The notes under the pieces: model-generated | Database searches by the model: none | What the model was told of the DNA's origin: nothing | The model's input: the letters and a program-made list of their open reading frames with translations, nothing else | Part shown: one piece after another, positions 26,949 through 35,179 of the stretch | Position numbering within the stretch: the first letter of the stretch is position 1 | Layout of the letters: each line of letters opens with the position of its first letter | From: Tessaracoccus sp. MC1679 | Lineage (GTDB): Bacteria; Actinomycetota; Actinomycetes; Propionibacteriales; Propionibacteriaceae | Length of the DNA: 64,000 nucleotides | Direction of reading: 5' to 3' | Assembly (NCBI RefSeq): GCF_014164775.1 | Contig: NZ_JACJGB010000001.1 | Location: forward strand, 558,001-622,000 | Position numbers and translations under genes: made by a program

Positions 26949-27725
26949 ATGGCTTCAGCACTGATCACGGGCGGGACTTCAGGCATCGGACACGCGTTCG
27001 CGCGCGAACTCGCCGGCCGCGGGACGCACCTGATCCTCGTTGCCCGCGACACCGACAGGCTTGAGTCCGTGGCCGCAGAGTTGCAGGCGGAGCACGGGGT
27101 CGACGTGGAGGTGATCAGCGCGGACCTGGCCGTCCGGGCCGATGTGCTGCGCGTGGCTGAGCGTCTCGAGGATCCCGCCCGCCCCGTCGACCTGCTCGTC
27201 AACAACGCGGGGTTCGGCCTGCACACCACGCTGCTGGACAAGAACGACATCGACATGCACGCCAAGGCCCTCGACGTGATGTGCCTGGCCGTCCTGATCC
27301 TCGGCGGCGCCGCCGCGAGGTCGATGCGCGCGCGCGGCCACGGCCGGATCATCAACGTCTCATCGACGGCGGGCACCATCTTCACCGGCAACTACTCGGC
27401 GGTGAAGGCCTGGTGCACCACCTACTCGCAGGCCCTGGCGCTGGAGCTCAGCGGCACCGGCGTCACGTCCACCGCGCTCTGCCCGGGGTGGGTGCGCACC
27501 GAGTTCCATCAGCGCGCCGGCATCCGGGCCACGTCCCTGCCCAGCATCGTGTGGATCGACGCCGAGACCCTGGTGCGAGGGGCGCTCGCGGACGCCGAGA
27601 AGGGGCGCTTCGTCTCCGTTCCCACCCTGAAGTGGAAGGTGGCCAACTTCATCGCCGTCCACGGCCCGCGGTCGTTCACCCGCTGGTTCTCCCACAAGCT
27701 GAGCGCGTCGCGGAAGAAGCACTGA
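26949..27725 (+). CDS. Short-chain dehydrogenase/reductase
   Basis: 258 residues from ATG 26949 (MASALITGGTSGIGHAF). The cofactor loop TGGTSGIG is at 7-14, LLVNNAGFG near 84-92, the catalytic serine in NVSSTAG near 139 and YSAVK near 152-156, so the classical SDR active site is complete. An arginine after the first strand region (VARDTDRL) suggests NADPH preference. It is the first gene of a three-gene operon with an acyltransferase (one base after its stop) and an alkyl-DHAP-synthase-like flavoprotein. The context suggests reduction of an acyl- or alkyl-DHAP or of a fatty aldehyde; that role is inference. Confidence 0.88.
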   Translation: MASALITGGTSGIGHAFARELAGRGTHLILVARDTDRLESVAAELQAEHGVDVEVISADLAVRADVLRVAERLEDPARPVDLLVNNAGFGLHTTLLDKNDIDMHAKALDVMCLAVLILGGAAARSMRARGHGRIINVSSTAGTIFTGNYSAVKAWCTTYSQALALELSGTGVTSTALCPGWVRTEFHQRAGIRATSLPSIVWIDAETLVRGALADAEKGRFVSVPTLKWKVANFIAVHGPRSFTRWFSHKLSASRKKH

Positions 27726-27726
27726 C

Positions 27727-28530
27727 GTGGCCAAGGACGTCGATCCGGCCAATACCAGGTACACCTCGAAGGTTCAGGCCACCACGCGCCAGACGGCCCA
27801 GATGCTGCTCCTCAAACCGGCGCTGCTGCGGATCCTGAAGATCCACGTGCACGGGTTGTCCAACCTGGACGGGTTGGAGGGCGCGTTCGTGGTGTTCGGC
27901 AACCACTCCTCGCACCTGGACGCCCCGCTCATCCTGTGCTCGCTGCCCACCCGGCTGTCGAAGTTCGTCGCCACTGGCGCGGCCGGCGACTTCTTCTTCG
28001 ACAACTGGATGAAGTCGATGTCGATGTCGCTGTTCATGAACGCCTTCGCGATCGACCGCGGCAAGGGCGGCAAGGGCAAGCGCGGCATGTCGGCGCAGCT
28101 TCTCGACGACGGGGTGCCGATCCTGCTGTTCCCGGAGGGCACCCGCTCCCGCACCGGGGCGATGGCGCCCTTCGTCCCGGGCGTTGCGTCGCTGTGCATC
28201 TCCAGGGGGGTGCCCGCACTGCCCGTGGCCCTCGTCGGAGCGTTCGACGCGTGGCCTTCGCGGCAGAAACACCTCCCGAAGGGCCGGCCTGAGGTGCACG
28301 TGGTGTTCGGCCGCCCCATGACCCCGTACCCGGGCGAGATCGCCCACGAGTTCAACGAACGGATGCGCCGCCAGGTGCTCCAGCTCCACGACACCACGGC
28401 CCGCGCCTACGGCAAGAAGACCCTCGCCGAGTATGCCCGCACCGAGGCCATCGAGCTGGCCCAGAAGTCCCACATCGCCGCCTTGGTTGAGGATGCCAAG
28501 GAACAGGCACATAAGCAGGAGGATCGATGA
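27727..28530 (+). CDS. PlsC-type 1-acyl-glycerol-3-phosphate (or DHAP) acyltransferase
   Basis: 267 residues from GTG 27727, starting one base after the SDR stop. The acyltransferase blocks are intact: NHSSHLD (59-65, the HX4D catalytic motif), then FAIDRGKGGKGKRG, and FPEGTRSR (135-142). There is no long TM segment beyond a short hydrophobic stretch, so it is a peripheral membrane enzyme. Family members acylate lysophosphatidate. Next to an AGPS-like gene it could instead acylate dihydroxyacetone phosphate, but this cannot be decided from sequence. Its stop overlaps the next gene by four bases (ATGA). Confidence 0.88.
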   Translation: MAKDVDPANTRYTSKVQATTRQTAQMLLLKPALLRILKIHVHGLSNLDGLEGAFVVFGNHSSHLDAPLILCSLPTRLSKFVATGAAGDFFFDNWMKSMSMSLFMNAFAIDRGKGGKGKRGMSAQLLDDGVPILLFPEGTRSRTGAMAPFVPGVASLCISRGVPALPVALVGAFDAWPSRQKHLPKGRPEVHVVFGRPMTPYPGEIAHEFNERMRRQVLQLHDTTARAYGKKTLAEYARTEAIELAQKSHIAALVEDAKEQAHKQEDR

Positions 28531-30233
28531 TCGACGGCGTCAAGCAGCAGAAGTGGTGGGGTTGGGGTGAGGAAGGCAAGGCCTACCGCTACGAGGACAA
28601 GCCGAAGTTCCCGCCCTTCGTGATGAAGATGGTGGGCGTGGACATCACGGCCCCCGTCGAGCCCATCCCTCCGTTCTCCTCCCTCGAGGTGCCCGCCAGC
28701 CGTCTCTCGGACACGCTGAGGGCCGAGCTCGCCGGGATCATCGGCGAGGGCTTCGTGCAGACCGACGACGAGACCCGCGTCGTTCACGCCTTCGGCAAGG
28801 GTGTCCGTGACCTCCTGCGCGTCCGCAGCGGCCTGCTGGGACGCATCCCGGACGCGGTGCTCTACCCCGGAACGCAGCGCGAGGTGGAGCTGCTCGTCGA
28901 CGCGGCTGTCGCGGCCGACGCGGTGCTCATCCCGTTCGGCGGTGGGTCCAACATCGTCGCCGCCCTGGAGGCGCAACCCGGTGAGACGCGCCAGGTGCTG
29001 TCGGTGAACCTCGGCCGGATGAGCAGGGTACTGGAGATCGACGAGGTCTCCGGGCTCGCTCACATCGAGGCGGGCGTCTTCGGGCCGGACATGGAGGATC
29101 AGCTGAAGGCACGGGGCTGGACGATGGGGCACCACCCGGACTCGTTCGTGTGGTCCACGCTGGGCGGCTGGATCGCCACCCGGTCCTCGGGCATGCAGTC
29201 GGACAAGTACGGTGACATCGCTGACATCTGCCGCGGTCTCACCATGGTCATGCCCGGCCAGGTGCTGACGCTCCGGCCGCTTCCGTCGTCGTCGTCGGGT
29301 CCGAGCGTGCGGGAGATGGTGCTGGGGTCTGAGGGCCGCCTGGGGATCATCACGTCGGCGTGGGTCAACGTGCACCGCATCCCGGAGGTGCGGGAGCTGC
29401 AGGCCTACTTCTTCGCCACGTACGAGGACGGCCTGCGGGCCTGCCAGGAGATCGTCGAGTCTGACGCCTCGGTGATGATGGCCCGCGTCTCTGACGCCGT
29501 TGAGACGCAATACATCATGGCCAACGGGAAGAAGTCCAGCCGGCTGGGCTCGCTCAGCAGCAAGGCCATCCAGCGGATCATGCTCCAGAAGGGCTGGGAT
29601 CTGGAGAAGATCGCCATGAGCTTCGTGGGCTACGAGGGATCCCCCACGCACGTGCGCTACGAGAAGGGCCTCGTGGCCAAGATCGTGCGCAATCACGGCG
29701 GGATCGGCGTCGGCAAGGGCCCCGGCTCGCTATACGACCAGAAGAAGTACGACACCCCCTACATCCGGGATTTCATGCTGGACCGCGGCCTGGTGGCCGA
29801 CGTGTCCGAGACCACTACGCCGTGGGCCTATGTGGAGCAGATCCACACCAACACGGTCGCGGCGTTCCACAAGGCGATGGCGGAGATCGGGGTGCGCGGC
29901 GTGGTGTTCTGCCACCTCAGCCACTCCTACCATTCGGGAGCGTGCCAGTATTTCACGTTCGCCATCGCCGACAAGTCGGACAACGCCATGGTCACCTACG
30001 ACGTGGCCAAGCGCGTGCTGCAGCAGTCGTTCATGGACAATCACGGCACGGTGTCGCACCACCACGGCGTGGGCGAGGAGCACAGCCCCTGGATGGATCA
30101 GGACATCTCTCCGGCCGGCGTATCCATCCAGCGTGCACTGTTCGACGGCGTGGACCCGGGGCACAACCTGAACCCTGGCAAGATCATCCACGAAGGCCGG
30201 CCGGGCATCTCGACCAACTCGCTGGACGCCTGA
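28527..30233 (+). CDS. FAD-binding oxidase, alkyldihydroxyacetonephosphate synthase (AGPS)-like
   Basis: 568 residues. The VAO-type FAD domain has IPFGGGSNIV at about 134-143 and the HHPDSFVWSTLGGWIATRSSGMQS region at about 202-225. The C-terminal domain carries the AGPS landmarks CHLSHSYHSGACQYFTF (about 464-480) and GTVSHHHGVG (about 506-515), which in the eukaryotic enzyme bind the acyl-DHAP substrate. AGPS exchanges the acyl chain of acyl-DHAP for a fatty alcohol, making the ether bond. Overlap with the acyltransferase gene and the SDR upstream give the three activities of the ether-lipid pathway. Actual substrates are inferred, since other FAD oxidases share the fold. Confidence 0.85.
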   Translation: MIDGVKQQKWWGWGEEGKAYRYEDKPKFPPFVMKMVGVDITAPVEPIPPFSSLEVPASRLSDTLRAELAGIIGEGFVQTDDETRVVHAFGKGVRDLLRVRSGLLGRIPDAVLYPGTQREVELLVDAAVAADAVLIPFGGGSNIVAALEAQPGETRQVLSVNLGRMSRVLEIDEVSGLAHIEAGVFGPDMEDQLKARGWTMGHHPDSFVWSTLGGWIATRSSGMQSDKYGDIADICRGLTMVMPGQVLTLRPLPSSSSGPSVREMVLGSEGRLGIITSAWVNVHRIPEVRELQAYFFATYEDGLRACQEIVESDASVMMARVSDAVETQYIMANGKKSSRLGSLSSKAIQRIMLQKGWDLEKIAMSFVGYEGSPTHVRYEKGLVAKIVRNHGGIGVGKGPGSLYDQKKYDTPYIRDFMLDRGLVADVSETTTPWAYVEQIHTNTVAAFHKAMAEIGVRGVVFCHLSHSYHSGACQYFTFAIADKSDNAMVTYDVAKRVLQQSFMDNHGTVSHHHGVGEEHSPWMDQDISPAGVSIQRALFDGVDPGHNLNPGKIIHEGRPGISTNSLDA

Positions 30234-30247
30234 CCCCCACGACTGAC

Positions 30248-30291
30248 GAGACCCTCGGATCCGGCACCTGTGTGCTGGATCCGAGGGTCTC
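30248..30291 (+). terminator. Terminator-like hairpin after the AGPS-like gene
   Basis: A perfect 15-bp stem (30248-30262 with 30277-30291) has further pairing inside the loop. It starts 15 bases after the stop codon. The following GGTTCGTCT is only weakly T-rich. Confidence 0.75.
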
Positions 30292-30343
30292 GGTTCGTCT
30301 GCGGCCTCGTTGGTGCCCTCCCCCCCCGGGGGACACCCTCCCC

Positions 30344-30367
30344 GATGCGAGGCCACAGCCTCGCATC
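30344..30367. repeat. Hairpin flanked by C- and G-runs
   Basis: Ten-bp arms GATGCGAGGC and GCCTCGCATC surround a 4-base loop. Outside lie runs of C followed by CGGGG on both sides, which extend the structure. The role is unknown; it could be a second terminator or a structured leader element. Confidence 0.5.
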
Positions 30368-30551
30368 CCCCCGGGGCGGGGATCGCCGACATCTCCGAGA
30401 CTAGGCACCAACCCCCCGCGTGGACGAACCACCAGCTGTACGAGAGTGCACCGGTTACACAAACCCGTTGTCAGGCCCACGTGTCGCGGGGCCCGTCCAG
30501 GCGGGACGACCCGCCGAATCCGCGGGGGGACGGGGCAAGTATCGTGCCGCC

Positions 30552-33500
30552 ATGCAGCCACCACTGAGCCGCGAGGCCCTCGCCGAGCACATCGGCGCGG
30601 CGCGACACGCCACCAACCTCTCGATCCGCCGAGCGGCGTCGCTGGCGAAGGTGCCGCCGTCGACTGCCCAGGGCTGGTTCGAGGGAAGGCTGCCAACACC
30701 GGCGCTCACCTCCAACTTCCTCGACCTGCTCGAGGCACTGGGGCTGGTGACCTCGCCGGAGGAGCGCGAGGCCTGGCAGCGGGCGGTGGCATCCGCCAGG
30801 TCCGCCCCCGTCGTCGAGGCGTCCCCCTTCGTGGGCCTGCGCAGCTACACGGCGCAGGAGAGCGCCGTCTATGTGGGCAGGGAGCGCGCCTACCAGGCTC
30901 TGGTCGAGGCCTGCCTGCGTGACGACGCGCCCCGCCCCGTCGTCGTGCTGGGAGACTCCGGCGCCGGAAAATCATCGCTGCTCGCCGCGGGCCTCATCGG
31001 CACCGCCTGCGCCCCGGATGGGCCGCTGGCTGCGTTCACGCCCGTTGCCGTGCGGGTGGCCGACCTTCACACGCTGACGCTCCCGCCGGGCCGGGTGCTG
31101 CTCGTGGTGGATCAGGTGGAGGAGGCCGCTGCACTCCCCGCCGCCGAGCGCGCCGCGTTCTTCGACGCCCTGACCGGGCTGCCGCCTCGCGTGACGTCGG
31201 TGGTGGCGATCACCGCCGACGCGTTCGGGTTCGCCATGCGCGACGAGCGGCTCGCGGCCTCGCTCGCGGCGCCGATCCTCGTCGGGCCGCTCAGCACGGC
31301 CGAGTACACCCGCATCATCGAGGAGCCCGCCCGCCGGCACGGCCGGACCGTCGCGCCTGACCTGGTCCGGCTCATCCTGCGTGACCTGCGGCTCTACGGG
31401 GAACCCGCACCCGGCACCGCGCTGCCGCTCCTGTCCAGCGCAATGCGGCGCTGCTGGGCCGCGGCGCACGGCGCCACCCTCACCCCCACGCACTACCTCG
31501 CCATGGGCGGGCTGTGGTCGGCGCTCGATGAGGAGGCCGAGGCGGTCCACGCCGGCCTCACCGAGCAGCAGAAGCCGCTGGCCCGGAGGCTCCTGCTCGC
31601 CCTGATCCAGCTCGACGGCGACCGTGTGCTCCGCGGCAGGCTGCCGCTGGAGGACCTCTCCGAGGAGATGTCGCCGATCGTCGACGCCTTCCTCGGGTCG
31701 CGCCTGTTCACCCTGTACGGCGGCAGTGTCGCGGTGTCCCACGATGCCCTGCTGAACAGTTGGCAGCGCCTCCGCGGCTGGATCGACGAGGAGCGGACGT
31801 CCCTGCTCATCGCGCGCCGCATCCAGATGGCGGCCCAGGTGTGGGAGGAGGGCGGCAGGCAGGACGACGCTCTGATGCCGGTGGAGGCCGAGCTGTGGAG
31901 CACGTGGGCCAGGCAGGCGGGCGCCCCGCTTCTGTCTGCCCGGGAGAACAGCTTCATCACCGCCAGCCTCGATCTGGCAGACGCCCAGCAGCGCGCGCAG
32001 GCGGACACGATCCGCACGCTGCGCCGACGGCAGCAACTCGCCGTCGCCGCCGCCGCGATCGCCATCGCGATGCTCGTCGTGGCGGTGGGGGCCGGCCTGC
32101 AGTCCTCCAGCCTGCGCCAGGCCGCACAGGCCTCGGAACGATCCGCGCAGGCGCGGCAGCTGGCGCTCATCGCCGACGAGATCCGGCCGTCCGCCCCCAA
32201 CCGCGCGGCGCAGTTGAGCGTGGCCTCCCTGGCACTCGACGAGAGCGTGGAAAGTCGCTCGGCGGTGCTCAAGTCAGCCGGCACCCCACTGTCGACGCGG
32301 TCCGTCGGGCCGAGTGGGACCACCATGGTGTCCCACGTCGACGGGGCGGATGTGACGCTACGCGCTGACAGCTCCGGGAGCGTGACGCTGTGGCGCGGCG
32401 GCTCGATCACGGGCGAGGCCGAGACGTTCGACAGCGGCGGCGGCCAGCTGTTCGTCCTCGAGGGCGCGACCGTGGCGGGGCGCGCCCTGGTCCTGGTCGG
32501 GGGCCAGCAGACCGCTGCAGTGTGGGACGTCACCGGTGAACCCACCAGGCTCCTGGAGTTGGGAGACGACACCGTCGCGTACAGCGCTGCGTGGTCCGGT
32601 CCAACGGTCGCCGTCGGCACCCTCGAGGGTGACGTGCGCCGTGTGGACCTCACGGACCCGGATGCCCCGGTGCCGTTGCCCGATCTCAGCCTCGACGAGC
32701 CGATGGCGGTGACGGGGTTGGCGATGACGCCCGAGACCGTCTTCGTCGGTGGCGTGAGCGACACCGTGACGGTGTTCGGCGTCGACGGCACGCGGCAGGC
32801 CGATCTGGCCGTCGCCGGCACCGTGATCTCGATGAACGCCTCTCCGGACGGCAGCGAGGTGCTTGCTGGGACCACGCAGGGGTTCGGCTACCGCTTCGCC
32901 ACGCCGCCCGCCGGCCCCTCCCTGATCGACTCGGTCGAGTTCGAGGCCTCAGCCAACGCAGTCCGGCACCTCGGGGACCGGCTCCTGGTCGGAGGGGCCT
33001 TCGGGGAGCTGCGTGAGTACCTCCCCGGGTGGGAGTTGGTGCGCAGTTTCCCCGAGCCGACGGTCGTGACCAGCCTGGGTGCGCGCGGCGATGTCCTGCT
33101 CGCGGGCGCGACGGGCGGCGCGGTGACCGCCTGGCCCACGGCTGAGGACCCGAGGGTCCTGCAGCTGGCGGAGGGCCGCTTCTTCGGTGTGTATGGCGGC
33201 GCCGACGCCGTGATGCTGGGCTCCTCCTCCGGCGGGCTGGTGCTGGGACGCGACGACGACGCCTGGGTGGAGCTCCCCGTCGAGGCTCCGGCCGACGGAG
33301 ACACCTACAACGGCTTCGCCATCCTGAGCGAGGATGCCTCCGTGCTGGTTAATCTCACCGAGGGCGGCACGCTGGTCACCCTCGAACGGACCGAGGACGG
33401 GTTCGCGGCGGCGCACCGCATGCCCGGTCAGGGCGGTCTGGCGGATGTCGAGGTCTCCGCGTCCGGGCGCTATCTGGCGCTCGGCTACCGCGGCGAGCCC

Positions 33501-34151
33501 GGCTACCACCTCTTCGAACGCGACGGCGACGGCTGGGCGCTCGTCAGCGTCCTGGAAGACACCTGGCCCGGCGGGTCGGGGTTCACACCCGACGAGAGCA
33601 CGTTCGTGGCCATGCACGTCGACGGCAAGTCGGCCGTCCTGTGGCGGCTCACCGACAACGGCCCGGAGGAGGCCGCCACCCTGACGTTGGCGGACGACGC
33701 CATTCCCATCGACTACGCATTCTCGGCTCGAGGCACCCTCGCCGTCGGCGACACCGCGGGGCGGATCACCGTCTTCGATGTCTCCACGCCTGAGGCTCCG
33801 CAGGTCCTGCACGAGCTGAACCAGGCGCAGTCCGAGTTGACGCAGGTGGGCTTCGGACGCGGCGGCGACCTGCTGTACGCCGCCACCCGGGCGGGGCGGC
33901 TCTGGGTGTGGCGCATCGATGACGGCTCGGCGCGCCTCGAGCTGTCGCTGAGGCCGGAGGCCACCAACCTCACCGGGGCGGCGTGGGTCGACGGCCACTT
34001 CGTGATGGCGCTCAACGGGGGCCGCGCCGTCGCCTGGCCCGACGACCCGAAGGCCGCCGTCGAGGACCTGTGCGGCCGGTTCGGGTCCCGCGTGTCACAG
34101 GAGGAGTGGGATGCGCTGGTGCCCGGGGTCGAGCTGACCGACGGCTGCTGA
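30552..34151 (+). CDS. HTH - nSTAND1 NTPase - TM - beta-propeller protein
   Basis: 1199 residues from ATG 30552. Residues 1-80 look like an XRE-type helix-turn-helix (IRRAASLAKVPPSTAQGWFEG). SPFVGLRSYTAQESAVYVGRE at about 91-111 is the nSTAND1 entry, followed by Walker A GDSGAGKS (134-141) and Walker B LLVVDQVEEA near 185. The STAND winged-helix region runs to about 480. One TM segment lies near 495-518. From about 575 to the end are repeated beta strands that fit a six- to eight-blade WD40-like propeller, presumably extracytoplasmic or a sensor. STAND NTPases are ligand-triggered switches in signalling and antiphage defence. Here the usual effector position holds a DNA-binding-like domain. 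No partner gene is adjacent. Confidence 0.82.
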   Translation: MQPPLSREALAEHIGAARHATNLSIRRAASLAKVPPSTAQGWFEGRLPTPALTSNFLDLLEALGLVTSPEEREAWQRAVASARSAPVVEASPFVGLRSYTAQESAVYVGRERAYQALVEACLRDDAPRPVVVLGDSGAGKSSLLAAGLIGTACAPDGPLAAFTPVAVRVADLHTLTLPPGRVLLVVDQVEEAAALPAAERAAFFDALTGLPPRVTSVVAITADAFGFAMRDERLAASLAAPILVGPLSTAEYTRIIEEPARRHGRTVAPDLVRLILRDLRLYGEPAPGTALPLLSSAMRRCWAAAHGATLTPTHYLAMGGLWSALDEEAEAVHAGLTEQQKPLARRLLLALIQLDGDRVLRGRLPLEDLSEEMSPIVDAFLGSRLFTLYGGSVAVSHDALLNSWQRLRGWIDEERTSLLIARRIQMAAQVWEEGGRQDDALMPVEAELWSTWARQAGAPLLSARENSFITASLDLADAQQRAQADTIRTLRRRQQLAVAAAAIAIAMLVVAVGAGLQSSSLRQAAQASERSAQARQLALIADEIRPSAPNRAAQLSVASLALDESVESRSAVLKSAGTPLSTRSVGPSGTTMVSHVDGADVTLRADSSGSVTLWRGGSITGEAETFDSGGGQLFVLEGATVAGRALVLVGGQQTAAVWDVTGEPTRLLELGDDTVAYSAAWSGPTVAVGTLEGDVRRVDLTDPDAPVPLPDLSLDEPMAVTGLAMTPETVFVGGVSDTVTVFGVDGTRQADLAVAGTVISMNASPDGSEVLAGTTQGFGYRFATPPAGPSLIDSVEFEASANAVRHLGDRLLVGGAFGELREYLPGWELVRSFPEPTVVTSLGARGDVLLAGATGGAVTAWPTAEDPRVLQLAEGRFFGVYGGADAVMLGSSSGGLVLGRDDDAWVELPVEAPADGDTYNGFAILSEDASVLVNLTEGGTLVTLERTEDGFAAAHRMPGQGGLADVEVSASGRYLALGYRGEPGYHLFERDGDGWALVSVLEDTWPGGSGFTPDESTFVAMHVDGKSAVLWRLTDNGPEEAATLTLADDAIPIDYAFSARGTLAVGDTAGRITVFDVSTPEAPQVLHELNQAQSELTQVGFGRGGDLLYAATRAGRLWVWRIDDGSARLELSLRPEATNLTGAAWVDGHFVMALNGGRAVAWPDDPKAAVEDLCGRFGSRVSQEEWDALVPGVELTDGC

Positions 34152-34172
34152 GGGGGCGTTAGACTCGCTGCC

Positions 34173-34943
34173 ATGCTCACCGTGCTGTCGCCGGCCAAGT
34201 CGCTGGACTTCGAGTCTCCGCTGCCCACGAGGAAGCGGTCCGAGCCCAGGCTGCTCGGCGAAGCCAGCGAGCTCATCGAGATCATGCGCGAGAAGTCCCC
34301 GTCGGACATTGCGGCGCTCATGCACATCTCCGACGACCTGGCCCACCTCAACGCCACCCGATACGCGGAGTTCACAGCCGACCACACACCCCGTAGCGCC
34401 CGGCCGGCGGTGCTGGCCTTCAACGGTGACGTGTACCAGGGCCTGGCTGCGCGGACCCTGGACGAGCGGGACTTCACCGAGGCCCAGAAGACGCTGCGCG
34501 TCCTGTCCGGCCTATACGGTCTCCTGCGCCCGCTGGACCTGATCCAGCCGCACCGGCTCGAGATGGGGACCCGCCTGGAAACGGGGCGGGGCCTTTCTCT
34601 GTATGACTGGTGGGGCGATCAGGTCACCGACCTGCTGCGTCGCGACCTCGACGAGTCGCCCGGCGCCGACGTCCTGATCAACCTGGCCTCGCAGGAGTAC
34701 TTCGCATCGGTGCGGCCCGAGCGCCTCGGTGCCCGCATCATCAGCCCGCGCTTCGAGGACCGGGACCCGCACGGGAAGCCTCGGGTGGTCAGCTTCCACG
34801 CCAAGCGGGCCCGCGGCACCATGGCCGGCTGGATGATCCGTGGCCGGGTGCGCACGCCCGGGAAGCTCGCGGACTTCGACGGCGACGGCTACGCCTACGA
34901 TGAGGCCCGCTCCACGAAGGACCAGCCGGTCTTCGTCCGATGA
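34173..34943 (+). CDS. yaaA: Peroxide stress protein YaaA (UPF0246/DUF328)
   Basis: 256 residues, normal length. It begins MLTVLSPAKSLDFESP and has FNGDVYQGLAA (about 86-96), RVLSGLYGLLRPLDLIQPHRLEMGTRL region (about 109-135), NLASQEYF (about 170-177) and the AKRARGTMAGWMI region (about 209-221). In E. coli YaaA lowers free iron during H2O2 stress and has a DNA-binding fold. It starts 21 bases after the nSTAND1 gene and may share its transcript. A hairpin terminator follows. Confidence 0.93.
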   Translation: MLTVLSPAKSLDFESPLPTRKRSEPRLLGEASELIEIMREKSPSDIAALMHISDDLAHLNATRYAEFTADHTPRSARPAVLAFNGDVYQGLAARTLDERDFTEAQKTLRVLSGLYGLLRPLDLIQPHRLEMGTRLETGRGLSLYDWWGDQVTDLLRRDLDESPGADVLINLASQEYFASVRPERLGARIISPRFEDRDPHGKPRVVSFHAKRARGTMAGWMIRGRVRTPGKLADFDGDGYAYDEARSTKDQPVFVR

Positions 34944-35009
34944 GCCCCTCCGAGTGGGGTGGAGCCGGCCCCGATGGGCGAGGTGCAGCCTGGCCCCGAC
35001 GACTGAGAG

Positions 35010-35043
35010 GCGGATCTGGTGGCGTAGTCGACACCAGATCCGC
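35010..35043 (+). terminator. Terminator-like hairpin after yaaA
   Basis: A perfect 12-bp stem (35010-35021 with 35032-35043) around a 10-base loop lies 66 bases after the yaaA stop. No U-run is visible. Confidence 0.65.
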
Positions 35044-35179
35044 CGCCTGAGACTCCTGCTCCAGCAGACGGGGGGCTCGCGCGACACGACGGACCAAATC
35101 CCCACCCGCCCGCATGCGGCGGGTTGCGTGGAATACGCTACGCGGGTCAGCACACCCCCACTCCCTGAAGGGAGGGCAC

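Larger units (their letters stand above)
30234..30551 (+). other. 318-base gap with a terminator, a hairpin and the nSTAND1-gene promoter region
   Basis: No gene is seen. It contains the terminator-like hairpin at 30248-30291, a C/G-tract-flanked hairpin at 30344-30367, and then an ordinary upstream region of the large ATPase gene. Confidence 0.6.

Noticed and set aside
35095-35179. Possible SAM or other riboswitch before metP
   Set aside because: There is a hairpin (35104-35124) but the leader is too short and no conserved riboswitch core could be recognised.
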